This document shows positions 1 through 10,400 of a DNA stretch of 64,000 nt, in pieces. The notes beneath the pieces were generated by a model. That model saw only the letters and a program-made list of their open reading frames with translations, searched no databases and was not told the origin of the DNA. The stretch's first letter is position 1. The number at the start of each line of letters is the position of its first letter. This stretch comes from Tethya wilhelma (Eukaryota > Porifera > Demospongiae > Tethyida > Tethyidae). A program made the translations under genes and the position numbers. Location of the stretch: positions 7,979,070 through 8,043,069 of the forward strand of contig CAXIPT010000002.1 of NCBI GenBank assembly GCA_964030475.1, read 5' to 3'.

Positions 1-253
1 GCATATACCTCATCTGGTAATGTTTCAATCTCTAGTTTTGATGTAATGGCAGTTTGAAAAACTTTCACTTTAGCTTGTTGATCCCATATAGACTCTTTAA
101 TTGGAAGAAGAGTATCATTTTGACAGTTGTAAATCATTCCAAGTGTAAACGGTCGTCCTACACAAGGCATTTCTATTGTCTCATCCGAATAGCTGATATT
201 GTTTGTCAGCTCTGCTTCATTTGTACATGAATGTTTTGAAATGGAGGTTTTAG
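1..253 (-). CDS. Exon 2 (partial) of CARD-like gene: stonustoxin-type N-terminal domain
   Basis: On the minus strand, reading is open from 253 off the left edge. A good acceptor (pyrimidine run then TTGTAG) ends at 254. The first complete motif is GRPFTLGMIY, followed by a Cys-Gln-Asn-Asp-Thr stretch and a Leu-Pro-Ile, then Ile-Trp-Asp. From family knowledge this is the start of the domain first seen at the N-terminus of stonefish toxins but widespread in non-toxic animal proteins, often with immune or death-fold domains. The codon phase joins exactly to the donor of the exon at 1481-2867 (phase 1: G + CT gives Ala), so I treat both as one gene. The rest of the protein lies outside the window. 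Nothing here suggests the product is itself a toxin. Role unknown; intracellular sensing or scaffolding is a guess. Confidence 0.6.
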
Positions 254-303
254 CTACAAGAAGGAAAAATTTATAACTGAGAAACTGACATGTATACTCA
301 TAT

Positions 304-530
304 CTAACGTCCATCTGGTTTGGCAATGCTGGCAGTCCAACCAATTTCAAAATTTCAAGCACTATTGGAAAGCACTTGTTCTTCCCATTCTTTTGGTTGC
401 TTTTCCATGCAGCTTCCTATGCCTTATACCAACCAAAAGTTAGCTATTTTGCCCTAGATATGAAAAGTATTGTGTGAATCTCATTATATCACTTCCAGTG
501 TCATTCCCAAACCAGATGGATGGACATTAG
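304..530. mobile_element. MITE with CTAACGTCCATCTGG inverted ends (copy 1)
   Basis: The left end reads CTAACGTCCATCTGGTTTGG, and the right end is its inverted copy with a 4-bp CATC duplication. It lies in the intron of the CARD-like gene. A diverged second copy is at about 54262-54444: both share the interior stretches around TTCCAGCTTCCTA-like sequence, AAAGTTAGCTATTTT and GAATCTCATTAT. No coding capacity. Confidence 0.6.
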
Positions 531-805
531 GTCCCTGTGCAAAGTGATCAACTATTATAAATATGCTTTTTTTCATTTACCTACTTGCAGAATCTGTTTT
601 ATCCTAATGATGTTGATATATCGTTGATTCATTAACAAGTTTATTTTTCTTTTAACTTGAGATTGTCAGTAAAACTGAAATTTCAAGTCTTCCAGAATTG
701 TAAAAGAGATATCAAAGTTTAGATGGTCTTAATTGTGCAATATCAGAGAAGTTTTGTGATTGAGTTTTCTGCGGACTTGGCAAGACTTGGTCTTTAAAAA
801 TGAGG

Positions 806-1029
806 TACCGTATAAACGTGGAAATATTGGCGGGAATTTAATTTGTCAATTTTGGTCTGTCTGCCTCCAGCAAAAATATTGGTGCTTTTAAATTTGGCGG
901 TCATTGACTGAACACTCGTAGAATTTAATGTATGATGAAATACTGGTGGTACATTAAATTTTGCGATTATTGAGACGATTGCCAAATCGCCAAATTTAAT
1001 GTACCGCCAATATTTCCACGTTTATGGTA
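806..1029. mobile_element. Foldback MITE with TACCGTATAAACGTGG ends
   Basis: Terminal inverted repeats of about 28 bp (TACCGTATAAACGTGGAAAT at the left, its near-perfect complement at 1002-1029). A second internal inverted motif contains AAATTTGGCGG. The ORFs seen here are low-complexity readings of the repeat. It sits in the 1.2-kb intron of the CARD-like gene. Confidence 0.65.
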
Positions 1030-1480
1030 GTCATATATCCAAAATTGTGTCATACATGCTTTATTTCCTTACTTTTTACTTAATTTGCTACTCTTGCCTT
1101 ATTACGATTGAAGATGACAATATTGATCGAATTTTGATATCTTTTTGACAATTTTGAATGAAATTTTAGCAGTTTTGAAAGATTTAGCCAATCGGCTCAA
1201 GTTGAAAAAAAAATTAACTTGTCAATTAATCAGCAAAAAATCAACATCAACACTATGAAGTAGTACATCATGTGCAATAACATTACTTATTTGCAGCATT
1301 GCTATTATTATCTAAATTAAGAGCAAGTATATAGTAGTGTATTGTACATTTATAATAATATACATAACTGTGGTATAGGTGGTCATGCAGATACTACAAT
1401 TCAAAGCCTAGGGGATCGGGTGCCCCATGCAGGTAGTATAAGTTGTACTCATATATATAGTATAGACATTCAGCCCTTAC

Positions 1481-2867
1481 CTTTGGTACCAATGATTGAT
1501 GTGTCGCTAGTACTAGAGATAGCTGGATCCTCAGGGGTTGTAGGAGAACTTTGGTGAGATGTCTGTAGTAACATGGGCTGGTCCATGAGTGCAATGCCAA
1601 AGTGAAGAAGCATATCTCGTTGATTGGTATCAAGGGGAAATATTTTTTCAACTTGGTGTGACAAAATAGTAAAAGTAAGTTGTACGCATCCATTTGCAAC
1701 ATCCCTGATGAAGATATGACCATCTTCAAGATTAATTTCTTTTGATATAGTATCTTCAATTGCGTATATATCGTTTGTTGTGAAACGGTGCGGTTCTGTT
1801 GGTTCCTTCCTGGATTTAAACCAAACATCTTCATTGACTTTTACCACAAGCAATGGATCTGTGGGATGTTCTGGGCCGACAAAGAGATAATTGGGGATTT
1901 CAAAGACTTGTCTTTTGCAGTATTCGCTAAAATTGTTTAGATATTCATCTAGACATTTTTTATCTGATTCTGTCCCTAGAAATGCCACAATCTTCTTCAG
2001 TATTCTGTAATTGATGAAAGAAATATACTTGTGTCTATTGAGAAATATATGTACTTCTGGGATAGTTGAAAATTTTGACAGCTCATCACTGTGTTTCTCG
2101 CTGATTGGGTTAGGGAGACCCTCTTCACCAAAACAAAGAGCTACTTCAATAACCTTTTTGACTTGAGCTTTCCTTGTTTCCAAAGACTCAAAAACATTGT
2201 ACTTTAGAATCTGGAATTTTGCTATCATATCATTTGTTTCACATACAAGCTTACGTAAAAGTTTTTCCTTGTCTTTTTCACCTAGTTGACTCACATCAAG
2301 ATAAGGGAATAAACTTTTGAGTTGACCAAGACATTTGCCTTTTACAAAGCCTTCAAGGCTACAGTTTCCACCACAACAACACTTAAAGCTTACTGTTTTT
2401 TCTGAAACACTATGATCACATTTTATTACTTCTTCTTCAGAAACTGATTGATCTCTTTCGTTCTTATCAGTTACTGGACCACTGTCAATCAGGCTCGAAT
2501 TGATTTTCTCTGTAACATCTTTTGTTTGAACGTCAGGCATATTATCTACCTCTCTGGCAGATACTTGCCTGATGAGTGTTTCTTTTATACTCTTTAAAAC
2601 TGGAATTTCTTCCAGCATAGCAACAAACGTATCAAAATGCGATTTATCTTCATCGATTTTGTTCAGAATTTGATCCAACAATTGACTTGCTCTATCACAT
2701 TTGTTAACTAAAAGATTTTCTGCATCATTTTTGTTTTTATTTGTAATAAACTCTCTAGCAAATGCTATTACAGCAACTTCACTCACAACTGGTGCAATTG
2801 CTTTCACTAGACGATCAAAGTTGCTCCTAACTACTTGATACTGTGCTGATTTAGTTACTGCTGCCAT
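1481..2867 (-). CDS. Exon 1 of CARD-like gene
   Basis: This is a 462-residue reading from an ATG at 2867 to a strong donor (AAAG|GTAAGG) at 1481/1480; reading on without splicing gives only Gly-Lys-Gly and a stop. Residues about 10-100 are helical and CARD-like: a Cys-Asp-Arg-Ala-Ser-Gln-Leu-Leu-Asp core, then a Phe-Val-Ala-Met-Leu-Glu-Glu segment. Residues about 160-190 hold a Cys cluster (CCCGGNC). Residues about 260-430 form an unnamed domain known to me from sponge death-fold proteins: an FINY motif, LGT followed by a Tyr/Phe/Arg-rich helix, RQVFEIP, and GCVQLTF near the end. A paralogue, badly broken, is at 55040-56930 on the other strand. The protein is probably cytosolic, with CARD-type oligomerisation as the likely interaction. 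CARD assignment is by pattern only. A 9-bp-arm hairpin lies just upstream at about 2880-2901. Confidence 0.7.
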
Positions 2868-3940
2868 TTTGTGTTGACAAAACTGATTGAAAAATCAGTT
2901 TGTTGATCATAATTATAATTTATTATAGTATAATGCATCTGTCTTATCTTGAACCTATGTAGGCGTCGATGCATAATAGTGTATTCATGATTGTGAATAA
3001 AAATAGCAATAATAAACAATTTTGAATGAATTCAGTTGCTGCATGAGCAAGAATTGAAATTCAATTAAGTTATCACTAATTATCAGTAAACAGCTAAGAC
3101 TCCTATACGAAGTTCATAGTTTGATTGTCTCAGCTCCATAATATTAAACTTATATGCATCTCTTGTGCTCCAATCATGTTGGCTAGCTTTATATTATAAG
3201 ACTTCTTTTCTCTGTTCAAGTTCTCAAGTTATGTATGATATGACTAGTGCATGCAGGTGTGGCTTATGAATATACATATTAATTATTATAGTGATTATGA
3301 TTGTAGTACACACATTGTCAAACTATTCACCAGCTAGTGATACAAAAACAATGTGGCAATGATTTGTACACAGCTTAAGTGGATTCAGGCTAAACTGCAC
3401 ATGCTGTTCATGACCTTAAATCATCCAATCATGCCACTTCTTCTGGGTGTACTAATAAGTTCAAGGACTAGTCTTACTACATGTGCACCAGGCAGAATAA
3501 TTGCCACTATAATTGCTCCATGCTTTGATCTATTGATTCAGAATATTATTCTAACTGTTACAACTTCATGCATATGAACTACATGTACAGTATATTATAT
3601 TCTCTTGGATTATATTTGTTGTGACCATATTCATTAATTCATGTTTGTTTGCATTTATTTACCTTAGTTTGTAAAATAGTGTGGTGTACCTAAGAATATT
3701 CGAGATAGAAGGCATGAAATAAAATGATGTGCGTAGTACAGGTGTTAAGTAGATAAGGTGAAAGGTGACTAGGCATCAAAGTAAAAGTATGATGGTAGTG
3801 ATAGTAAGATCATTAGACAGGTGGAAAAGTGTGACCAGGAAATTGCCTGCAGGTGTATGGATAATACTCGGAGTTTGTAGCTATTACACATCACCATTTA
3901 ATTTCACTCTTGCAACATTGCATTCAATTCTGATTGAATT
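2868..3940. other. Intergenic, no supported gene
   Basis: AT-rich sequence upstream of the CARD-like gene. Apart from the short hairpin near 2880-2901 I see no coding pattern, repeat pair or RNA gene. Small open frames here lack codon bias and splice context. Confidence 0.5.
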
Positions 3941-3974
3941 TTTTTAGTAGTACAACTTCAACTACTGTATACAT

Positions 3975-4370
3975 TGGTGACCCTGGCGTTGACGATGTCA
4001 AACTCTAAAGCTATAACAGATCCCCCATGAACTGCAGACCCTAGCTCCTAGAGTTCGAGACCCACCTCCACCGGCAGCCCCAACCCTCGCAGCAGTCAGA
4101 AGCTGCCACCATTCTGGCCGGCAAACACAGAAGTCTGATTCGCTAAAGTCGAGGTACAATTTACCACAAGGGTCACGGCCCAGAAGACTATATATGTTTG
4201 ACTACGTCGTCAGCTCCCTCAGTCCACAGTTCGCAACGGACTCCCGCAACTCATCAGTGGAGAAAAGCTCGGTGACAGGAAGCCAACACAATTGCTCCAT
4301 CAAATGCAGCCAACACTCAGTGACAAACTGGGTACAGATTACTAAGAATAGATAACATATGACCACCCAC
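3975..4370 (+). pseudogene. Ty3/gypsy-type gag remnant
   Basis: In one frame near 4097 the reading KLPPFWPANTEV is followed by a stop and then FAKVEVQFTTR and VTAQK. From family knowledge this is the conserved start of gypsy-type Gag proteins (Lys-Leu-Pro-Pro-Phe-Trp ... Phe-Ala-x-Val-Glu). Another frame continues with FDYVVSSLSPQFAT, so at least one frameshift and one stop have broken it. Upstream, ATTGGTGACCCTGGCG near 3973 resembles the primer-binding region that follows a gypsy 5' LTR. No pol region follows and I could not delimit LTRs. A dead fragment, GC-richer than its surroundings. Confidence 0.6.
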
Positions 4371-5454
4371 CTTGCGATGATCATTTCATACCTGCTATTT
4401 TAGTCACTCAATTGTTGGGCGACACATTCCACAGAATTATCCACTTGCTAATGTAGTTTAAAAGCTTTCACCATATCCCATGTTGCATTGTGTTTATGAT
4501 CTTGTGTTTATTATAATCCGTCGTTTTTAAGTATTCCAACTTTGTTATCTGCCTTTTGCCTCTGTTTTTAGTAATTTAAATTAATTGACTCTGTGATAGT
4601 ATCTGAAAAATATATTGACATAAACTTGCATATATGCATGTGTTGAGTTAAGATCAAATTAAACCTTGATCCTGAGGTAAGATTGATCACTGAAGCTGAG
4701 CTAATTATCACCTGTACATGAATCCCTTCCATATGCTCTTGAATTTTTACTGATGTTTAGCAAATTTTGGTTGTTAAACTAAAAATTGATAAAAAAATAA
4801 ACTTTTGAGACAAATTACCCCACATGCACTTTGATCATCTCATACTCCTTGTCAGTTGAAGGACACCCATTTTCCAATGTGTGAGGCTCATACAGTCTAG
4901 CTTCTATTCCACCAGTGACTTGGACACTTCCAACACTAGTTATGACTAGCAATACGTAGAAAATGAAGAATGACATATTCAGATTGTTCGTATGTAATAA
5001 TTTATAATGATCTTCAAGATAATGTTATAGCTAATTCTTTTTAACTCAGAGCTATCACCAAGCAGTAGCTATTGAAACACTACTAGTAAGAGTCCTTACT
5101 TATATAGTGATACAAAGATAAGTGCATATTCAGTATGCATGCAGACCCACTTTCAACAAAACCCACAATAATAATTAAATATTACCTGCAAACCTTTAAT
5201 CTCATGAATGTATCTATTAGTTCATCACTTTCTCATGCCCACATCCTTTGCACATGCATTCAATCACATGCTGCAGTCATTCAAGCATGCACATGCAGGC
5301 AAATTTCAGTATGAAATCACAATCATTATGTGTCTTCATATATGTACCTCAATACCTAAGGACAATCTCAACCATATGCAATAAGATTATTTTCCCTTCT
5401 AGTTTAGAATTATATATCTTTAACACTTGCATGTAGGTATAGTATACATGCATG
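4371..5454. other. Intergenic, no supported gene
   Basis: AT-rich DNA downstream of the secreted-protein gene that ends at 5455. Many TGCATG motifs, no coding pattern, no repeat partner recognised in the window. Confidence 0.45.
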
Positions 5455-6384
5455 CTATTTTACATATAATTCAATGAGTTCAAGTGCAGTATCGTCAAAA
5501 CTTGGCACATGTTGTGAACATATGCGTAGCTCAATGTCGTCAGTTGTTGGGTTGGTAAAGGTCTTTGTGAACCATGGAGGGTTGTTAAACTGACAGCAAG
5601 TGCTACTGGGTGAGCAGCCCTGTCCATCCCAGAGGGGGTCGTCTGGAATGAATTGACCTAGATGGACGTTTGTATTCCAATGGTTGATTCCACTCTCACA
5701 GAAGTAGTCTCCACCGACAAATGGAGGAGACTGGACTCCTATGTTTGATGTGTCACATGGGCACCTTTCAAACACTCCACCCCCACTGATTTCTTCATGT
5801 CCAGCAGCAAAGGTCCAGATGTGTTGTCGTTGACCAGCAGCTCCATGAGTCAGACTCACACCATCGATGTAGTATCCCTCTATCGACTGTCCACCTCGTA
5901 GATAGCCCCAAAATGCACTGGTTGCTCCAACTTGATATCCTATCAGCCTCCCACAAACTGCACTGTAACTCGAATCACCAACACTGAATGTAGCAGATGA
6001 ACAGCTTGGCTGTGGATTTCTTCGTCCACATGTCCTCTTGGAGTAATCAGTCAGGTTGAGTCCAGAAGGACAGTTGTAACTTGTATCGGTCATGTTGATG
6101 AATGCCACTTGCTTCCATCCTGGTGTGCCATTGCAGTCGTAAACACCCTCTCCATTTCCAGACAGCATTGATCTCACTTTAGACTCAATTTGAGCCCTTG
6201 CATTCACCCTCTCCTCAATTGAAGGGCACTGATTGGAGCTGCTGCTACTCCCCAGAATTTTGATAGGAGTGATGGTCTTTGGTGTTGCTGATATTTGCTG
6301 GGCACTGCCAATTGTGACCATACATACCAGTAGGCCCAAGAGAGTTGCAGAGAGGAGACTAGCCTTGACAAGTCCAGTAGGCAT
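5455..6384 (-). CDS. Secreted cysteine-rich protein, copy A (intact)
   Basis: A single-exon 309-residue frame. Residues 1-28 are a signal peptide (hydrophobic core LLGLLVCMVTIG, likely cut after SAQ). A charged helix follows (about 50-75), then GWKQVAFINM, a CGRLIGYQVG segment, an RQHIWTFAAGHEE motif, FVGGDYFCESG, DPLWDGQGC, CC and PPWFTK, ending with DDIELRIC and a short tail ELIELYV. I recognise this order of motifs as an uncharacterised extracellular domain that recurs in sponges and cnidarians; some cnidarian members are found in skeletal matrix. About 14 Cys and an NMT glycosylation site fit secretion. The natural C-terminus is kept here, unlike copy B at 6725-7630. Function unknown. Confidence 0.85.
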   Translation of the reverse strand: MPTGLVKASLLSATLLGLLVCMVTIGSAQQISATPKTITPIKILGSSSSSNQCPSIEERVNARAQIESKVRSMLSGNGEGVYDCNGTPGWKQVAFINMTDTSYNCPSGLNLTDYSKRTCGRRNPQPSCSSATFSVGDSSYSAVCGRLIGYQVGATSAFWGYLRGGQSIEGYYIDGVSLTHGAAGQRQHIWTFAAGHEEISGGGVFERCPCDTSNIGVQSPPFVGGDYFCESGINHWNTNVHLGQFIPDDPLWDGQGCSPSSTCCQFNNPPWFTKTFTNPTTDDIELRICSQHVPSFDDTALELIELYVK

Positions 6385-8035
6385 CTTTTAAAGTTTAATT
6401 TTTCCAATTGTTGAATTTAAGTGTGTGCTTGAATTTATAGATAACTGGGGATGTAGGTAACTTTGCAAGGTTATATACTGTTTTTTACAAGGGCTGCCTA
6501 TACGATGCAAACCCACCATTTAATTCCCTTGGTTCCTGGAACTATGGTATGTACCACACAATCACTGGCTCATCAACCACATCCATCTGCTGCTTCAGAA
6601 ATTGGTTCCTCTTTGCATCTGTTTACAACCACTACCATCAAAGTTATTATGATTCCCGTGCCTGCATTCTTGTTATGGTTATGATAAACCATGCAGTATT
6701 ATGATTCCTGCATGGCCACGCATTTTATTCCCAAGGGCTTTCTCTAACCCACCATTTCCCTTCAAGTTGGTTCCTCAAACTATCAATGTCGTCAGTTGTT
6801 GGGTTGGTAAGGGTCTTTGTGAACCATGGAGGGTTGTTTAACTGACAGCAAGTGCTACTGGGTGAGCAGCCCTGTCCATCCCAGAGGGGGTCGTCTGGAA
6901 TGAATTGACCTAGATGGACATTTGTATTCCAATGGTTGATTCCACTCTCACAGAAGTAGTCTCCACCGACAAATGGAGGAGACTGGACTCCTATGTTTGA
7001 TGTATCACATGGGCACCTTTCAAACACTCCACCCCCGCTAATTTCTTCATGTCCAGCTGCAAAGGTCCAGATGTGTTGTCGTTGACCAACAGCTCCATGA
7101 GTCAGACTCACACCATCAATGTAGTATCCTTCTATCGACTGTCCACCTCGCAAATAGCCCCAAAATGCACTGGTTGCTCCAACTTGGTATCCTATCAGCC
7201 TCCCACAAACTGCACTGTAACTCAAATCACCAACACTGAATGTAGCAGATGAACAGCTTGGCTCTGGATTTCTTCGTCCACATGTTCTCTTGGAGTAATC
7301 AGTCAGGTTGAGTCCAGAAGGACAGTTGTAACTTGTATCGGTCATGTTGATGAATGCCACTTGCTTCCATCCTGGTGTGCCATTGCAATCGTAAGCACCC
7401 TCTCCATTTCCAGACAGCATTAATCTCACTTTAGACTCAATTTGAGCCCTTGCATTCTCCCTCTCCTCAATTGAAGGGCACTGATTGGAGTTGCTACTAC
7501 TCCCCAGAATTTTGATAGGAGTGATGGTCTTTGGTGTTGCTGATTGTTGCTGGGCACTGCCAATACATACCAGTAGGCCCAGGGAGAGAGTTGCAGAGAG
7601 GAGACTAGCCTTGACAAGTCCTGTAGGCATCTTTCAAAGTTTAACTTGTCCAATTGTTGAATTTAAGTGTGTATTTGAATTTATAGCTAACTGGGGATGT
7701 AGGTAACTTTGCAAGGTTATAGCCACACTGTTTTTTACAAGGGCTGTCTATACAATGCAAACCCACCTCCATTTCCCTTGGTTCCTGGAACTACGGTATG
7801 TACCACACAACCATGCACTGGCTCATCAACCACATCCATCTGCTGCTTCAGAAATTGGTTCCTCTTTGCATCTGTTTACAACCACTACCATATCAAAATT
7901 ATCATTATTATTCCCGTGCCTGAATTCTTGTTATGGTTATGATAAACCAGTATTATGATTCCTGCATGGCCACACATTTTATTCCCTAGGGCTTTCTCTA
8001 ACCCACCATTTCCCTTCCAGTTGGTTCCTCAAACT
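5531..8035. repeat. Tandem duplication, two units of about 1.25 kb
   Basis: Unit 1 is about 5531-6776 and unit 2 about 6783-8035. Each holds most of a secreted-protein gene plus about 390 bp of its upstream DNA. The junction at about 6776-6784 fuses upstream sequence (GGTTCCTCAAACTA, also at about 8022-8035) directly to coding sequence (TCAATGTCGTCAG, also at about 5533). Unit 2 is therefore missing the last 25 or so codons that lie at 5455-5530. Confidence 0.85.
6725..7630 (-). CDS. Secreted cysteine-rich protein, copy B (altered C-terminus)
   Basis: A tandem duplicate of the gene at 5455-6384, nearly identical through PTTDDI. There the tandem-duplication junction replaces the conserved ending (ELRIC and the acidic tail) with 19 unrelated residues translated from what was upstream non-coding DNA (SLRNQLEGKWWVRESPWE and stop). 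The signal peptide (LLVCIGSAQQ) and all upstream motifs are intact, so a secreted product could still be made, but it lacks the final conserved Cys. Upstream regions of both copies are also duplicated, so they probably share regulation. Whether copy B folds is unknown. Confidence 0.75.
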   Translation of the reverse strand: MPTGLVKASLLSATLSLGLLVCIGSAQQQSATPKTITPIKILGSSSNSNQCPSIEERENARAQIESKVRLMLSGNGEGAYDCNGTPGWKQVAFINMTDTSYNCPSGLNLTDYSKRTCGRRNPEPSCSSATFSVGDLSYSAVCGRLIGYQVGATSAFWGYLRGGQSIEGYYIDGVSLTHGAVGQRQHIWTFAAGHEEISGGGVFERCPCDTSNIGVQSPPFVGGDYFCESGINHWNTNVHLGQFIPDDPLWDGQGCSPSSTCCQLNNPPWFTKTLTNPTTDDIDSLRNQLEGKWWVRESPWE

Positions 8036-8450
8036 ACATGTACCATTTCATGTTACTACACATTGATCACTGATACATTAACCACAGTCTACATGTGGGT
8101 TACTATTATTATAATAATAGTTACAAAACATACACTAGTTTCCAGAGGAGGTTCAGCAAGGTCAATGGGTCAAGTTATTAGAGCAATGTTACCCAAATTT
8201 ACAAGATTAAAAACCCATCTATTACTATAATAATATCATGAATATTAACTATTCATACTTGTCAGTCCATACATACATAAAATTGGTACAAATATTGTAC
8301 AGTTATGCGTACTATAGTTTGCTATCCGATTATACTTAATAATTATTGATTACAGCTTATAAGCTTTTAGATGTAACACTTACGCATGTTTGTATAGTTA
8401 GTAAAAGTCAGCAAAAACTATAATTTATGCACACGCCTATATATAAATTA
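8036..8450. other. Intergenic, no supported gene
   Basis: AT-rich DNA between the duplicated secreted-protein genes and the next broken gene. A short palindromic CTATTATTATAATAATAG lies near 8102. No coding signal. Confidence 0.4.
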
Positions 8451-8565
8451 CTACATACATGGCAGTTCAACCAAAACTTATGATAGCAGCAGACTGTTTA
8501 CTACAATGTTAGTCACTCTACTCTTACTTAATTATTTTCACACTTGTAGTCTGTACAAAAGTTAT

Positions 8566-9937
8566 TTAAACAAATGTCTGCAGAAGGCTGTACACCATCA
8601 TGTATGTCATGAAAGTATACATATCCACTACAAAAATAGCAAAGGCTCCATTCCCAGCTGTTGGAGTAGGGGCAGTAGCGAGTGGAACCAAATTGGAGCG
8701 GTTAGAGCAAAATGTATCTTGGCACTCTCCAAGGCTTGATACTGAGAGGTTGACTTCAGTACCATTGATAGTAACTGGAATGTTGTTCAGCTGGCCATTC
8801 TCAACAGCATCGGCAAATGCATTAACCGTTTCTTGCAGCATTTGTTGACTGTTGTTTGTTGGTGATGATACTTGTAATGACTCTAAGTCAACAATCAGCA
8901 TCATGATAGTGTCGTCATCTGTATCACTGGAGTCAGCATTGCGACGATGTCTCTTGGTCTCCTCATTGTCATCATAAAAGGGGAACCATCCGATACCATT
9001 CTCATCAAGGTTCAATATGTTTGCAACATACCTGCCAACTCTTGTTGCAATCTCAGCCTTTGCTCGATATGCTCCATAGCCTGGGATGTTAAGCGATAAT
9101 ATAGTCAATCCTATTCCTGTACAACCAGTACTTGTGAAAGAGCACCCATCCATTACTCGTAGCATTTGTATTCCTGACTCAATTGGTGCTGATGTGAAGG
9201 CGTCACCAATAACATTGACAACAAAGAAATCTTAAGCAGCCCAAACATCTGAGCAGGGTAAATCACATATGGATGGAATTCCTGATCCTGGGTCAAGATA
9301 GCAACCAGGGTGGCTGTCAAATGCTTCACTCCTAAGCTGTGCACATGATCTACTGACCCAGGGACGAAGAGCTGGTACAAGGGCTAGCTGCAGACACTGC
9401 CTCACACCATCCAACCATTGTCTGCCCATTGCAGAGAATCGGTGGGTGTTGTCCATAAACAAAGTTACAGTATCTTTCAGCATATGTTATGGCATAAGCA
9501 TCCTCAGTGCCTTCACAGGGGTAGCGCTGTTCAAGGCAATCTTGGTACCAGTCACAATCAATTTCACCAGGACTGAAGCACTCAGGTGGTAAGATCATTG
9601 CTGCTTCTGTATTTGATTGAGGAGTCTCACCACTAGAACACCTGCAACTATCATACACTGGACCATTGTCTAGTCCATAGGTTTCCAGTTGACACTGGAA
9701 CCAGCAAACATTAGCAGAAGGATCACGGCAATGAAAATCTCCTCTTCTCATTATGTAACCTTCAGTAAGACAGGTAGCCCATTGTGGCTCTGAGTAGTAT
9801 GGGGTGAGAAGTACACACTCTGTTGATCCAATACTGTGTATTCTTCCTTGGTTGTCTCTACATTGTTGAGCATAGATCAACTCAGCTGACAATGCCAACA
9901 ACATCACAATTATACTCAGTTTGGTCATTTTGCTCAC
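8566..9937 (-). pseudogene. Secreted cysteine-rich protein gene, broken copy C
   Basis: Starts with a signal peptide (MLLALSAELIYAQQ), then a Cys-rich domain with WFQCQLE, DCDWYQDCLEQRYPC and YAITYAERYC. Near 9450 a 2-bp deletion relative to copy D shifts the frame; the new frame continues with GRQWLDGVRQCLQLALVP, RPWVSRSCAQLR and AFDSHPGCYL. At 9232-9234 a 6-bp insertion absent from copy D places a TAA in frame. Reading then continues in that frame to 8566 through a dibasic-like RHRR, an acidic SSDTDDD stretch and a hydrophobic C-terminus suggestive of a membrane or GPI anchor. Similar secreted proteins are known to me from cnidarians and sponges, without a function. Two lesions point to a pseudogene; assembly errors remain possible. 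Confidence 0.75.
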
Positions 9938-10400
9938 ACAGACTTTATTAATAATTGTCTCTGAGCACTATTATAGTAGTTATAGTTTCTTCAGATTGCT
10001 GTACAGAGCGATCACCCTATAATAGATTGGGTGCATTTGGCTACATATCACTTTCAATAACATTTATTGAAGACAAGCTAACCAAATGCCATGCATGCAT
10101 GACATTCCAATGTTTTCCTAATGGAACATCAAGCATTAAATTCAGTTTTTACTGGTATGACAGACAGATGCCTATATATATACAAGGAGTGGGGCTCGCT
10201 TCGCTCGCCCACTCCTTGTTTATGTATATTAACAGTTATATAGATAAAACTGATGAGCATTAATAATTATTGTTATGCTATAATATCCTGCAATCAGTTG
10301 GCTTAGGACATACTGGCAAGCATAAGCCATTGGAAAGGGAAGCAATGCTGCATGTGTATATGCACTGCTTTTGTAGTGCTGTTTGCTTTGGCCAGTTCAA
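9938..10400. other. Intergenic DNA with one hairpin
   Basis: No coding signal. It contains a foldback of about 38 bp at 10182-10219 with arms ACAAGGAGTGGG / CCCACTCCTTGT around a GCTCGCTTCGCTCG core, probably a tiny MITE remnant. Confidence 0.5.

Noticed and set aside
7955..8230. 91-codon plus-strand frame
   Set aside because: Overlaps duplicated upstream DNA of the secreted genes; no codon bias, no homologue in the other duplication unit over its length.
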